Shown here piece after piece: positions 1-8,749 of a stretch of DNA of 10,000 nucleotides. The DNA is from Theodoxus fluviatilis. Its lineage: Eukaryota; Mollusca; Gastropoda; Cycloneritida; Neritidae. The stretch covers positions 7,501 to 17,500 of the forward strand of contig JAWQFJ010016736.1 in NCBI GenBank assembly GCA_034096865.1, given 5' to 3'. The notes beneath the pieces are model-generated. The model was given only the letters and a program-made list of their open reading frames with translations, did not search any database and had not been told where the DNA came from. Each line of letters starts with the position of its first letter. Position 1 is the first letter of the stretch. Position numbers and translations under genes: made by a program.

Positions 1-109
1 ATACGCGTTCGTAAATTAATACCAGACGACATAAAACATTTATTCTTTAGTGCAGGTGCAATGTATTTTCATCTTTGAATGCGAAGTGAAATGCTAACTG
101 ATTACCCAA

Positions 110-205
110 TAAATGAATGATTATTTGAATGAATGAATTAATGAATGAATGAACAAATGGACAAACGAACGAACGACCAATCAAACGAACGAACAAACAG
201 ATAAA
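110..205. repeat. Decayed AATG/AACG tetranucleotide repeat
   Basis: Interrupted AATGA steps grade into AAACGAACGA steps, the pattern of an old tetranucleotide microsatellite with substitutions. Its reverse complement resembles the TTCATTCGTTCG stretch near 3985-4065. The rest of 1-360 is AT-rich and shows no gene or recognisable element. A minus-strand open frame across 47-283 reads mostly through this repeat and is not credited as a gene. Confidence 0.75.
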
Positions 206-401
206 TGCATTAATGGAATTGCACAGCCTATCCCATATGAATGCTATCAAAGATAATACTTTACTCCTGTGATGGTCCCCCATCTGTGAATCCAGCCAAG
301 CGAATCAAGAGTTTCACTTTGAAAATAGAAGTAGTGGAAGGTAATGAATAGACAGGGCAGCGATTGTTATCTAGGGTCCCCAGCCAGGGTGTCGTCGCGG
401 T

Positions 402-701
402 TTGGTAATGAGCATTCCCCGGGATGGTTTCCTAAACATCCCTGTGCAGCCGAGCATGGCGTGTCGAACATTAAGGGAGAGTCCTGTCAGAGACTGGCGC
501 ATCAGTTCCCAGGGAATAGTTAATTAAGGGGGAGTCGCCGATTTTTCTGGATTGGTAATGAGCATTCCCCGGGATGGTTTCCTAAACATCCCTGTGCAGC
601 CGAGCATGGCGTGTCGAACATTAAGGGAGAGTCCTGTCAGAGACTGGCGCATCAGTTCCCAGGGAATAGTTAATTAAGGGGGAGTCGCCGATTTTTCTGG
701 A
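402..701. repeat. Perfect 150-bp tandem duplication
   Basis: Bases 402-551 and 552-701 are identical by direct reading, and the match runs a few bases into the flank (to 704). The unit begins TTGGTAATGAGCATTCCCCG and ends with TTTTTCTGGA. It is complex sequence, not microsatellite, and no open frame or known family is recognised in it. Complete identity means the duplication is very recent, homogenised, or an assembly artefact; the unit length equals a common short-read length. Confidence 0.95.
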
Positions 702-704
702 TTG

Positions 705-1115
705 AAATCTGAGACCACAGCTGCCTCCCGATCTGGGGGTGGAGTCAAAAGGCCACCACGACGTGTCGCAACATGAGTGGTTCTTCCCCTCCGCATTGGA
801 GTTCATCAAAAGCAACGAGGACCGGTCGACCCTTCACTTCGGACTGAAAACGCAAGTGGAGCACAAGGCTCGCCCCGAAGTCCCTGCTGAGACGGAGTAT
901 TGCCCTTCAACTCGTCCCTGACCATCAACACTGCTGCAGTCACCCCTTGCTGTGACCAGAGACCGAGTTCTGATCCTGTAACTCGTATCAGAGACGCCTG
1001 TCCACCAGCGCTGCTGCCGCTAATCCCTTCACCGGTAACTGTTGTGAACCTCTACATTTTTCTGCAAACTCTGGACTTGTGTTATAGGAACGTTGTTTCA
1101 TCGACGATCATTCGG
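705..1115 (+). other. GC-richer stretch, possible exon of unknown type
   Basis: This segment is clearly richer in GC than the AT-rich DNA downstream. It contains a plus-strand frame, open from just after a stop near 704 to a stop at about 919-921, whose C-terminal part (DRSTLHFGLKTQVEHKARPE) has a normal-looking composition. A second frame covers 900-1118. A moderate splice-donor candidate, TTCG|GTGAGC, lies at 1114/1115, and a weak acceptor (GACCACAG|CTG) lies near 720. No domain is recognised. It could be an exon, an untranslated exon, a transposon remnant or non-coding sequence. Confidence 0.2.
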
Positions 1116-1119
1116 TGAG

Positions 1120-1533
1120 CGATTTCAATAGACACATGAGAAAGGTCATCCAAGTGGAATTGATTATAAACTTTAACGTTCATTAATTAAGGCTGGCCTA
1201 TTACTAAATATTCTTCTCGTGCATGCTGTATTTTTGCATGAAGATATCATAGTTTGCCCTTATTTGATTATATCATTATTAATTGATTTCTCGTGACCTC
1301 TTCTTTTGGTTTTGAGAGAAAGAGACAGCGAAAATGAAGGCAGTGACTGTTATGTGTGCAAGTCAGGCCTCATCCAACCATTGATTAATCAACATACCCC
1401 TAGACTTAGAGGACGACTTGTAACACTCCAGCTGGTTAGAACAAAATCAAATCAAGCCTCGATTGTCCTACTACCTCGCGTTTACAAATCTTGTAGGGAG
1501 ACGACTTGAGCCTATTCTTACACCCAACCCACG
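1120..1533. other. No feature recognised
   Basis: Mixed AT-rich sequence. A plus-strand open frame across 1306-1509 has no recognised motif, no clear splice boundaries and no supporting context, so it is not called a gene. Confidence 0.6.
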
Positions 1534-1534
1534 G

Positions 1535-1571
<37 letters not shown>

Positions 1572-1581
1572 TGTGTGTGTT
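1534..1581. repeat. (GT)n dinucleotide microsatellite
   Basis: About 24 GT steps with a single TACG interruption near 1569. It is a simple sequence repeat flanked by unrelated DNA. Confidence 0.95.
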
Positions 1582-1763
1582 TGAATTATGGAATTATGGA
1601 ATGCACACGCATTGCAAACCTCGTCGGCTCAAGGAATGATTCATATAGGAGTCTGCTTTTCAGTGAAATGCATCCCTGGATGTGATCAGCACTAGGCCGC
1701 GGTCAAGGCTCGATTGATGCTAAGTTAAGTAACAACCAGGGGCACATCTGTCTCCTTATTCTA

Positions 1764-1903
1764 TCATTCAACAAATACAACCGCTGAAGGAGACAAATGT
1801 AGCATTGTCTCATCAACATCGGTGAAGGTACCAGTCGATAATTTTTCGGGGGACATTTCTTCTGTGGCCGCGACGAAACCAGTCCCAACTCGGGTTTTTA
1901 TGC
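1764..1903 (-). CDS. Possible terminal exon, unknown product
   Basis: On the minus strand a frame runs from a possible splice acceptor (TGTATCTCAAG|GC, boundary at 1904/1903) to a TGA at 1766-1764, giving about 45 codons. The product is unrecognised; its body includes VAATEEMSPEKLSTGTFTDV and it ends in VVFVE. Its composition is acidic and Ser/Thr-rich, without the bias expected of random AT-rich frames. If the acceptor is used, the entry phase is 1, the same as the exit phase of the exon at 3581-3854, so it could in principle follow that exon as an alternative 3' end. It does not resemble an RNB domain. The frame is short and may be chance. Confidence 0.2.
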
Positions 1904-2825
1904 CTTGAGATACAAGTTTTAAAAATTGCAGTCTTTTCTGATTAATTCAACGTGCGTTTGAATACTTTAGGATCAAAACTGTAGAAGTTAGATCATTTGA
2001 AGATAAATGGCCTGCCAGCAGCTATTCTACGAAAATGACATCTGAAAATGTTATACACAGGGGCAACATCGTCAAAGTAAGAAAATAAAAAGGTTTTTTG
2101 CACGCTTTTAAACAAAACTTTAAGGTGCACTGTTCGATGGCATTTACAAATTTGATTCCCAGGCGTGCGTTTCTGCAAAAACATAACTGACCCAGATTAA
2201 CCCCAATTGGCATGTAGCGCCAAATCGCCTCGTACGAGTTAGGTTTTGTTTGGTTTGGTACTGGCGTATTACACTTTTTCCTTTGCTTGTTTCCTGTTCA
2301 GAGTGCTGAATATTGAGAAACCTTCTGTTGTTTAAGAGTTCATATAAGTTTACTGGCACACGTAATATCAGATGAAAAATCAAACGCTTGAGCAATACAT
2401 ATTTAAGTCATTTTTCATGTTCTCCACCACGTATTCATTTTGGCGATCGTGAGGGCTCTATTCCACTGGTTAAGGCCATTGCAGAGCTTGCCTCACACAT
2501 TGGCGAATCTAACATGTATCCTGCTCTCTGTATAAATCATTCAACCTTGCATTCTCGTTCTCTTTCAATATATATGCCGTTATGAAATTCTGAGTCGGCA
2601 CTCGCAGAGCCGTATCAGTAAAACGCGCAGCGATTGGGATATGTTTGTGGATTATGCTAGTATCACAACGCAAAACAGCACAGTTTTCTATTCCATTTCA
2701 CACGCGGATGTGTAGCTTGGCAACATCGCTTTCTACACGTGTGGCAAGCGATGAGCACTGCGCACGAAATGTCGCATGGAACGCGTCAGTGTGGAACGTG
2801 TGGACTCGTCTCGTGCACAGCGGGC
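1904..2825. other. No feature recognised
   Basis: AT-rich sequence with short overlapping open frames on both strands (for example minus 1993-2395 and plus 2388-2585). None shows a protein motif, convincing splice sites or consistent codon character. Confidence 0.6.
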
Positions 2826-3108
2826 TGTAGTGTGGTCGCTCGCTGTAGTGTGGTCGCTCGCTGTAGTGTGGTCGCTCGCTGTAGTGTGGTCGCTCGCTGC
2901 AGTGTGGTCGCTCGCTGTAGTGTGGTCGCTCGCTGTAGTGTGGTCGCTCGCTGCAGTGGGGTCGCTCGCTGTAGTGTGCTCTCTCGCTGCAGTGTGCTCG
3001 CTCGCTGTAGTGTGGTCGCTCGCTGCAGTGTGGTCGCTCGCTGTAGTGTGCTCTCTCGCTGCAGTGTGCTCGCTCGCTGTAGTGTGGTCGCTCGCTGTAG
3101 TGTGCAGC
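2826..3108. repeat. 18-bp minisatellite, about 15.7 copies
   Basis: The unit is TGTAGTGTGGTCGCTCGC, with variants TGCAGTGTGGTC, TGTAGTGTGCTCTCTCGC and TGCAGTGTGCTCGCTCGC. Fifteen full units are followed by a partial one. In the second half the variants recur in a four-unit (72-bp) order, a small higher-order repeat. The unit is a multiple of three and free of stops in several frames, so both strands show long repetitive frames (CSVVAR on plus; ASDHTT/ASEHTA on minus). I regard these as by-products of the repeat, not proteins. Confidence 0.93.
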
Positions 3109-3149
3109 TTGCAGTGGCGGCGTTTCACGCTGCGCCCATACTAGACTTG

Positions 3150-3300
3150 CATCCTTGGGCGAGGCGCCTCATTCAAATTGCCCCCCTCCACCCAGGAGTG
3201 AAAGCCGTCAGGGACGTATTGGCAAACTGCAGTACAACAAACCCTTGTATGCGGCCAGCAGCCAGTATCGAGCTGGAATGCTCCCTACTGAGCAGATGGT
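3150..3300 (+). mobile_element. SINE-like interspersed repeat (tentative)
   Basis: The stretch starting CATCCTTGGGCGAGGCGCCT and continuing through TCCACCCAGGAGTGAAAGCC resembles the 'CTTGGGCAAGGCACTTAACCC ... CCACCCAG' block that recurs in tRNA-derived SINEs of marine invertebrates and fish. This is recognition from memory, not a search. The expected tRNA-like head with A and B boxes is not clear upstream, where the sequence is the 18-bp minisatellite, and no target-site duplication was identified. It may be a 5'-truncated copy. A plus-strand frame across 3155-3358 shows no motif. Confidence 0.4.
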
Positions 3301-3580
3301 GCTAGTTCTTGACTGTGTCGTCCTCTCTGTCGCCATGTTTGCTTTAAAGTGCCAGTAACGGAATGTTCTATGGCCCAATAATCAGGGAATAAAGTGTAAA
3401 GCGTTTTGAGACCCAGATGCGAGTAATAAGTTGCTATACCAAACAAGTGCCTGCTCCTTTTAACCCTTATGAATCGTCTGCTGTCTTGATTCGATGGGTT
3501 TTGACTACGAAAGCTTTATCGAATCATAGTTGACGTTGTCCTCTTCAGACTGAAGTAACATGGGGTGAAACTAGACTTAC

Positions 3581-3854
3581 CACCGCTCCTTGAGTTTATC
3601 TTTACGACGACCTCGTCGTCGTTGTATGTTTGTCCGATTTTGGATCGTCCGCTGATCTCGATGATCTGGGAGTTCTCTCCCTTGGCTGAAATCACTCGGC
3701 AGGAGGCGCTTTGGACAGAGGTCAGCTTGAGTTTGCAGCGCTTGTACCTGTCCGGCTCTTTGTTCAGGAGTCGCTGCAGTTCTTCCTCTCTAGTTTCAAG
3801 CGTCCCATAGTAAGGATTCCTCGCCACAGCCTTTTCCTCGTACCACTCCAGCAG
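3581..3854 (-). CDS. Internal exon, RNB/HELZ2-like protein, OB-fold segment
   Basis: This is the best-supported exon in the window. It starts after an acceptor CATCTCAG|CTGCTGG (3855/3854) and ends at a consensus donor GGTG|GTAAGT (3581/3580), with phase 0 in and phase 1 out, about 91 codons. The protein opens LLEWYEEKAVARNPYYGTLE, followed by a charged helix-like stretch (EEELQRLLNKEPDRYKRCKL) and a beta-rich end containing GRSKIGQTYNDDEVVVKI. That last block matches the pattern 'I-x-G-(x)n-A/T-x-N/G-D/G-D-x-V-x-V-x-I' seen in the cold-shock/OB domain before the RNB nuclease domain in DIS3-family proteins and HELZ2-like helicase proteins. In that family this domain helps bind RNA; the catalytic aspartates lie further downstream. 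No catalytic segment is visible in the window, so activity cannot be judged. The family call comes from motif memory only. Confidence 0.6.
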
Positions 3855-3984
3855 CTGAGATGAAAGATGTATGCATGAGTATCTCGACTTTAAAATCAAA
3901 CCTTCATTACATCTCTTTTATATTCTTTCCAATACTTTCTTTGTACATGCTCCTAATCGTCCCCTATCCTTTCATCCTTGTATT

Positions 3985-4065
3985 AACTCACTCATTCATC
4001 CATTCTTTCATTCGTTCGTTCGTTTGTTTTACATATATTGTTTAATTTTTTCATTCATTCATTTA
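3985..4065. repeat. Decayed TTCA/TTCG tetranucleotide repeat
   Basis: CATTCATCCATTCTTTCATT followed by TTCGTTCGTTCGTTTG and a further TTCATTCATTCATT block. It lies in the intron between the exons at 5498-5749 and 3581-3854 and is complementary in type to the repeats near 110-205 and 8681-8749. Confidence 0.75.
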
Positions 4066-4189
4066 AAAAAGGATTTGATCAACCTTTTTACACGCCAGTT
4101 TCCGTTTCACGCACTTGTTCATTTACTTTGTCATTTATGCATATCCATGGTGACACATTAGGCAACTCACTCATATATCCATCTATCCA

Positions 4190-5412
4190 ATATCCATCTA
4201 TCATCCATCCATCCATCCATCCATCCATCCATTCATACATCCATTCATCCATCAATCCCTCCATTCAATTATCCATTCATCCATCCCATTAATCCAAACA
4301 GTCCATCCCATCCAAGCCATCCATCTCATCCCAAGCCATCCTTCCCTTCCCAAACAATCCATCCCATCCCAAACCATCCGGCCCATCCATCCCATCCCAA
4401 ACCATCCATTCCATCCCAAACCATCCATCCCATCCCAAACCATCCATCCCATCCCAAACCATCCATCCCATCCCAAACAATCCATCCCATCCCAAACCAT
4501 CCATCCCATCCCAAACCATCCATCCCATCACAAACCATCCATCCCATCCCAAACCATCCATCCCATCCCAAACCATCCATTCCATCTCAAACCATCCATC
4601 CATCCCATCCCGAACCATCCAATTCATCCCAAACCATCTATTCCATCCCATACCATCCATCCCATCCCAGACCATCCATCTTATCCCAAACCATCCATTT
4701 AATCCCAAACCATCCATCCCATCCCAAACCATCCATCCCAAGCCATCCATACAAGCCATCCATCCAAACCATCCATCCCATCCCAAACCATCTATCCCAA
4801 GCCATCCATCCAAACCATCCATCCCATCCCAAACCATCTGTCCCAAGCCATCCATCCAAACCATCCATCCCATCCCAAACCATCCATCTCAAGCCATCCA
4901 TCCCAAGCCATCCATCCAAACCATCCATCCCATCCCAAACCATCCGTCCCAAGCCATCCATACAAACCATCCATCGAAGCCATCTATCCAAAACCATCCA
5001 TCCAAACCATCTATCCCATCCCAAACCATCCATCTCAAGCCATCTATCCCAAGCCATCCATCCAAACCATCCATCCCATCCCAAACCATCCATCCCAAGC
5101 CATCCATACAAACCATCCATCGAAGCCATCTATCCAAAACCATCCATCCAAACCATCCATCCAAACCATCCATCCCATTCCAAACCATCCATCCCAAGCC
5201 ATCCATACAAACCATCCATCGAAGCCATCTATCCAAACCATCCATCCAAACCATCCATCCAAACAATCCATCGAAGCCATCTATCCAAACCATCCATCCA
5301 AACCATCCATACAAACCATCCATCGAAGCCATCTATCCAAACCATCCATCCAAACCATCCATCCAAACCATCCATCCAAACCATTCATCAAACTATCCAT
5401 CAAACCATTCAT
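4190..5412. repeat. CCAT-type array, 19-bp unit, intronic
   Basis: About 1.2 kb of CCAT-derived repeat. It begins as plain (ATCC)n near 4200-4230. In the first half it becomes a 19-bp unit, AAACCATCCATCCCATCCC. The second half mixes units such as CCAAGCCATCCATACAAACC with a marker variant CATCGAAGCCATCTATCC, seen five times (CGAAG at 4975, 5121, 5220, 5272 and 5324). Because no stop codon occurs in the repeat on either strand, several overlapping minus-strand frames rich in Gly, Trp, Met and Asp appear; these are artefacts. The array fills most of the 1,643-bp intron between the exons ending at 5498 and starting at 3854. Confidence 0.95.
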
Positions 5413-5497
5413 TCATCTATGCATTACTCATTATGCAAAAATGTCCAATTGATCGCAAATGACCAGACAATCTCTACACTACGAGTACAATCTTTAC

Positions 5498-5749
5498 CTG
5501 GCTGTTCAGCTGTAAAGGTCCTCTGTCCACAATGTTCATCTCTGTCATCTTGCTCTCTTCGAACCATGTCTTGGTAGGAACCTTCATCTTTGGTTTCCAT
5601 GCCTCCCATGAGAAGTCTTCGACGATGCAGCTTGCTGACTGTTTTGGTGCTCGCACCGTGACTTCCGTAGGTGCTTTACCAAGGGGTCGCTCTGCTGGAG
5701 CGTTCTGCCAAGAAAGGCGGGGAAGTTCCAGTAGCTCAGTGCACCCCAT
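5498..5749 (-). CDS. Internal exon, upstream part of RNB/HELZ2-like gene
   Basis: The open frame ends at a consensus donor AACAGCCAG|GTAAAG (5498/5497) in phase 0, matching the phase-0 start of the exon at 3854. Across the junction the protein would read LNSQ-LLEWYEEK. The 5' boundary is less certain. A stop lies just upstream in frame, so the acceptor must fall at or after it: GACGAG|ATGGGG (start 5749) or CACTGAG|CTACTGG (start 5734) both give phase 0, and neither has a strong pyrimidine tract. The roughly 84 residues include LPRLSWQNAPAERPLGKAPT and VEDFSWEAWKPKMKVPTKTW and look like a flexible, partly basic linker. No named domain is recognised. An ATG lies exactly at the first candidate boundary, so an alternative translation start is also possible. 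Confidence 0.5.
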
Positions 5750-5808
5750 CTCGTCTCAATCCAGCAAGAACGATAGAACGCGCGCACAGAGAAGGATGGA
5801 TGTACACG

Positions 5809-6291
<483 letters not shown>

Positions 6292-6358
6292 ACAGTTAGA
6301 CAGGATAAGTGACAGAAATAGAGACATTACACATATGCACATTACAGTATAATGTATA

Positions 6359-6360
6359 CA

Positions 6361-6407
<47 letters not shown>

Positions 6408-6486
6408 CTCTCTTTTTCTCTCTTTTTCTCTCTTTTTCTCTCTTTTTCTCTCTCACTGTCGCTCTATCACTGTCGCTCTCTTACTG

Positions 6487-6553
<67 letters not shown>
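6359..6553. repeat. (CT)n polypyrimidine tract
   Basis: Nearly uninterrupted pyrimidine sequence on the plus strand. Inside it are about four tandem copies of a 10-bp TCTTTTTCTC unit (about 6405-6450) and three copies of a 12- to 14-bp unit containing CACTGTCGCTCT or TTACTGTCGCTCT (about 6453-6495). It is intronic relative to the minus-strand gene. Confidence 0.95.
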
Positions 6554-6577
<24 letters not shown>

Positions 6578-6702
6578 CACATACACACGCGCGCGCGCGC
6601 ACACACACGCACACACACACACACACACATATATACTCACACACACACACAGACACACGCGCGCGCGCGCGCGCGCGCGTGCGCGCACAAACAAACAAAC
6701 AC
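6554..6702. repeat. (CA)n and (CG)n alternating purine-pyrimidine tract
   Basis: Directly continuous with the CT tract. (CA)n blocks alternate with (CG)n blocks at about 6588-6600 and 6658-6686, ending in (CAAA)n. Long alternating CG/CA sequence is the classic Z-DNA-prone composition. It ends about 100 bp from the exon boundary at 6802. Confidence 0.95.
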
Positions 6703-6801
6703 ATTGACAAGAAAGTGGCATATGTAGAAACGGTAAAACAACCCGTGCATGCATCGGGTCTGATCCGCGCTCGACAGCTCCTTGGAGTCTGCATACATTA
6801 C

Positions 6802-7185
6802 CTTGGGCCTCATGAGAGCCGAGCTGGACAAGGTTGACAAATGAGCGGGCTTCACAGTTGAGCGCGGAATGCCGGTAGTGTCACTGGTTCTTGGATTCGT
6901 CTTCGCATGTGGAGTTGCTGGGAAACTTTGCATTGTCGTCGATGTCTGAACGTTTCTGGAGAGTGGATCTCTTTCTCTTGAAGTCGCGCCGCAATCGTTT
7001 CTAGAGCCCGAAGCCGTCTTAGAAAATGGGGTTGTTGAACACGTTTCCGTTCTCTTCGGGGTCGATGTTGGAACCATTCTGGAGTGTGGAGTTTGTTTCC
7101 TTTGTCTCTCTCCAGAGACCTCTGAGAATGTTGGCAACTGTCCGCATTTCTTGTCTTGTAGACCTGTCTCTTCTCCACCATTGGT
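6802..7185 (-). CDS. Internal exon, Ser/Thr/Pro-rich linker with internal repeat
   Basis: Bounded by a strong acceptor TTTCTCTCGCAG|ACCAATGG (7186/7185) and a donor GGCCCAAG|GTAATG (6802/6801). The 384 bp are open in one frame for exactly 128 codons, phase 0 in and phase 0 out, compatible with the exon at 5749. The protein starts TNGGEETGLQDKKCGQLPTF and is rich in Ser, Thr, Pro and Arg, as in a disordered linker. Two 41-residue units are visible: HSRMVPTSTPKRTETCSTTP and LSRNVQTSTTMQSFPATPHA begin equivalent blocks 123 bp apart, sharing SR-x-V-x-TST and TP-x-x-KT. A second minus-strand frame (to 6852) is also open but stops before the donor. Another frame is protein-like for its first 50-odd codons, then stops. 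The chosen frame is the only one open across the whole exon. Confidence 0.5.
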
Positions 7186-7965
7186 CTGCGAGAGAAAGTG
7201 GTCAATAATTTGTGTTTTTTGTGTTATTAGACCAATGAGTATGTGTGATCGGTCTTCCTAAATGTGGTCGGTCCGACACCTTGGACGATTGCTAGATTAT
7301 TGCAGATCTCAAAATGCAATACATTTCCTACAAAAGATACAAAAATCATTACGATATGTGCAGCGATTGTTTTAATATGTGTACACTAAAAAGGGGCTTA
7401 TTGAAATAGCAGATGTTTCTCTGTGTTAGCAACTAGTGTTTCCAGAGAAAGGGCAATATCAATGGCTTCTGGCTCAAAGGACTTTCCTCAATGACCAACG
7501 AACATACACTGTACGTTGAGACGAAAGTATCCCATTTACCGTAACACTTCACACTGCTGAGATTATGGGGGGAAAGGGCAGATTTCCAAACAATGACGGA
7601 ATAGGGTCTCACGCAATTAGACGCATATTTTTTCATACACACACGATATTACTTGGTCTTCCTGAAGACTTTAACAACAACCGTTCATCGTTGTGTTTGA
7701 AATGCAAAATTCACAACGTTTATGCAGAAATGGTCCATGTGTTGTCTATATCCAGTAAAATCTCTAAATCTCTAAAGCTAACAGCTATAGGTGATGACTT
7801 TGCCCTATCTCGATTTCACCGAAGTATCAGAGTGACTCAGTTTGGAAGGAATGGCCACTAAGATGAAGACACAAGCGAAACCTGCATGGGTCAGACAAAA
7901 GTCGGCACTTGGATGCATTGATCTTCACGAGGACCCCTTATTATAGGGGTGCTGAAGCCTTTCCA
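7186..7965. other. No feature recognised (putative intron)
   Basis: AT-rich sequence between candidate minus-strand exons. Open frames on both strands at about 7433-7861 have no motif or convincing splice context. If the exons on either side belong to one gene, an additional exon may be hidden here, because their phases do not match directly; none could be identified. Confidence 0.5.
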
Positions 7966-8405
7966 GTGCTGTCAAGTTGATCTACTCATAGGAATGCCAA
8001 ATAACATGACGTGATGTAAAGTTGATCTACCGGGTGCATTGCCAAATAACTTGAAGTGATGTAAAGTTGATCTACTGGGTGCAATGCTAAATAACTTGAA
8101 GGACTGTGAAGTGGATCTACTGGGGGCCAAATGAAGTGTTGTCAAGTCGATCTACTGGGTGCAATGCTAAACAACTTGAAGGGTTGTCAAGTAGATCTAC
8201 TGGGGCATTACCAAATAACTAGAAGTAATGTCAAGTTAAGCTACCGGAGGCAACGATAAATCATTTAAATGCTATCAAGTTTATCTACTGGGAGTATTGC
8301 TAAATAACTTAAAGTGCTGTCAAGCTGAGCTACGGGGGAAATAACTTGAAGTGCCGCAAAGGTGAGCTATGGGGGGATTTGCCAAATAACTTGAAGCGCT
8401 GTTAA
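7966..8405. repeat. 45-bp minisatellite, about 10 diverged copies
   Basis: The unit is approximately GTTGATCTACTGGGTGCAAT followed by GCTAAATAACTTGAAGTGCTGTCAA. The TCTAC core or its variant falls at 7981, 8026, 8071, 8116, 8151, 8196, 8240, 8284, 8329 and 8366. Spacings are mostly 44-45, with two shortened units of 35 and 37. Copies differ at many sites, so the array is old. Stop codons in the unit exclude a repeat protein. The array ends about 6-10 bp from the splice donor at 8416. Confidence 0.93.
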
Positions 8406-8416
8406 TCTGAACTTAC

Positions 8417-8551
8417 TTGTGGTGCATCCTGTGTTGACGGTGTTGGCCACAATACCCATGTCTTTGGGAAAGTTCTTAATCTTTGCCTTGGTCTTTTCCT
8501 CCTTTGTTTGTGAGGGTCTGTAGACTGGTTTTGCGCTGCATCTCTGATGAC
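8417..8551 (-). CDS. Candidate internal exon, unknown product
   Basis: Acceptor CCCGATTTTGTTCAG|GTCATC (8552/8551) has a good pyrimidine tract, and donor CACAA|GTAAGT (8417/8416) is near consensus, giving 135 bp. Two frames are open throughout. The more protein-like one, phase 1 in and out, includes KPVYRPSQTKEEKTKAKIKN and FPKDMGIVANTVNTGCTT. The other, phase 0 in and out, is strongly Arg/Gln/Pro-rich (HKQRRKRPRQRLRTF). The first has better codon character but does not join in frame with the exon at 7185; the second joins but looks like a shadow. No domain is recognised. It may be part of the same transcript with an unseen exon between, or part of another gene. Confidence 0.45.
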
Positions 8552-8680
8552 CTGAACAAAATCGGGAAAAGTTCAGTATCGACTCGATTGTCCGAAAAAG
8601 GAGTAAAATGTATTTCTCATGCAACGTGCGAGATGTCCAACAGAATTTTATCTCACAGTCCACCCCCAAACCCCCCCTTA

Positions 8681-8749
8681 AAAATAAATAAATAAATAAA
8701 TAAATGAATGAATGAATGAATGAATGAATGAATGAAGGAATGAATAAAA
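8681..8749. repeat. (AAAT)n/(AATG)n microsatellite
   Basis: AAATAAATAAAT steps change to AATGAATGAATG steps without losing the 4-bp register, ending in AATGAATAAAAA. It is immediately preceded on the plus strand by a C-rich stretch (CCACCCCCAAACCCCCCC, about 8660-8678). Confidence 0.95.

Noticed and set aside
2733..3305. Repeat proteins on both strands (CSVVAR plus; ASDHTT/ASEHTA minus)
   Set aside because: The 18-bp unit is open in several frames by chance, and the flanks add no domain or splice signal.
3388..3393. AATAAA polyadenylation-like hexamer on the plus strand
   Set aside because: No credible plus-strand gene ends upstream; the hexamer is expected by chance in AT-rich DNA.
4252..5332. 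Several minus-strand open frames of 63-194 residues rich in Gly, Trp, Met and Asp
   Set aside because: They are produced by the stop-free CCAT array in all three frames; no frame is favoured and there is no start, motif or splice context.
6309..6837. Ser-Leu/Thr-His frames on plus and Arg-Glu/Cys-Val frames on minus
   Set aside because: They are translations of the CT and CA/CG dinucleotide tracts.
8660..8680. C-rich stretch (G-rich on minus) as a quadruplex
   Set aside because: There are only two long runs, fewer than needed for a stable three-layer quadruplex.
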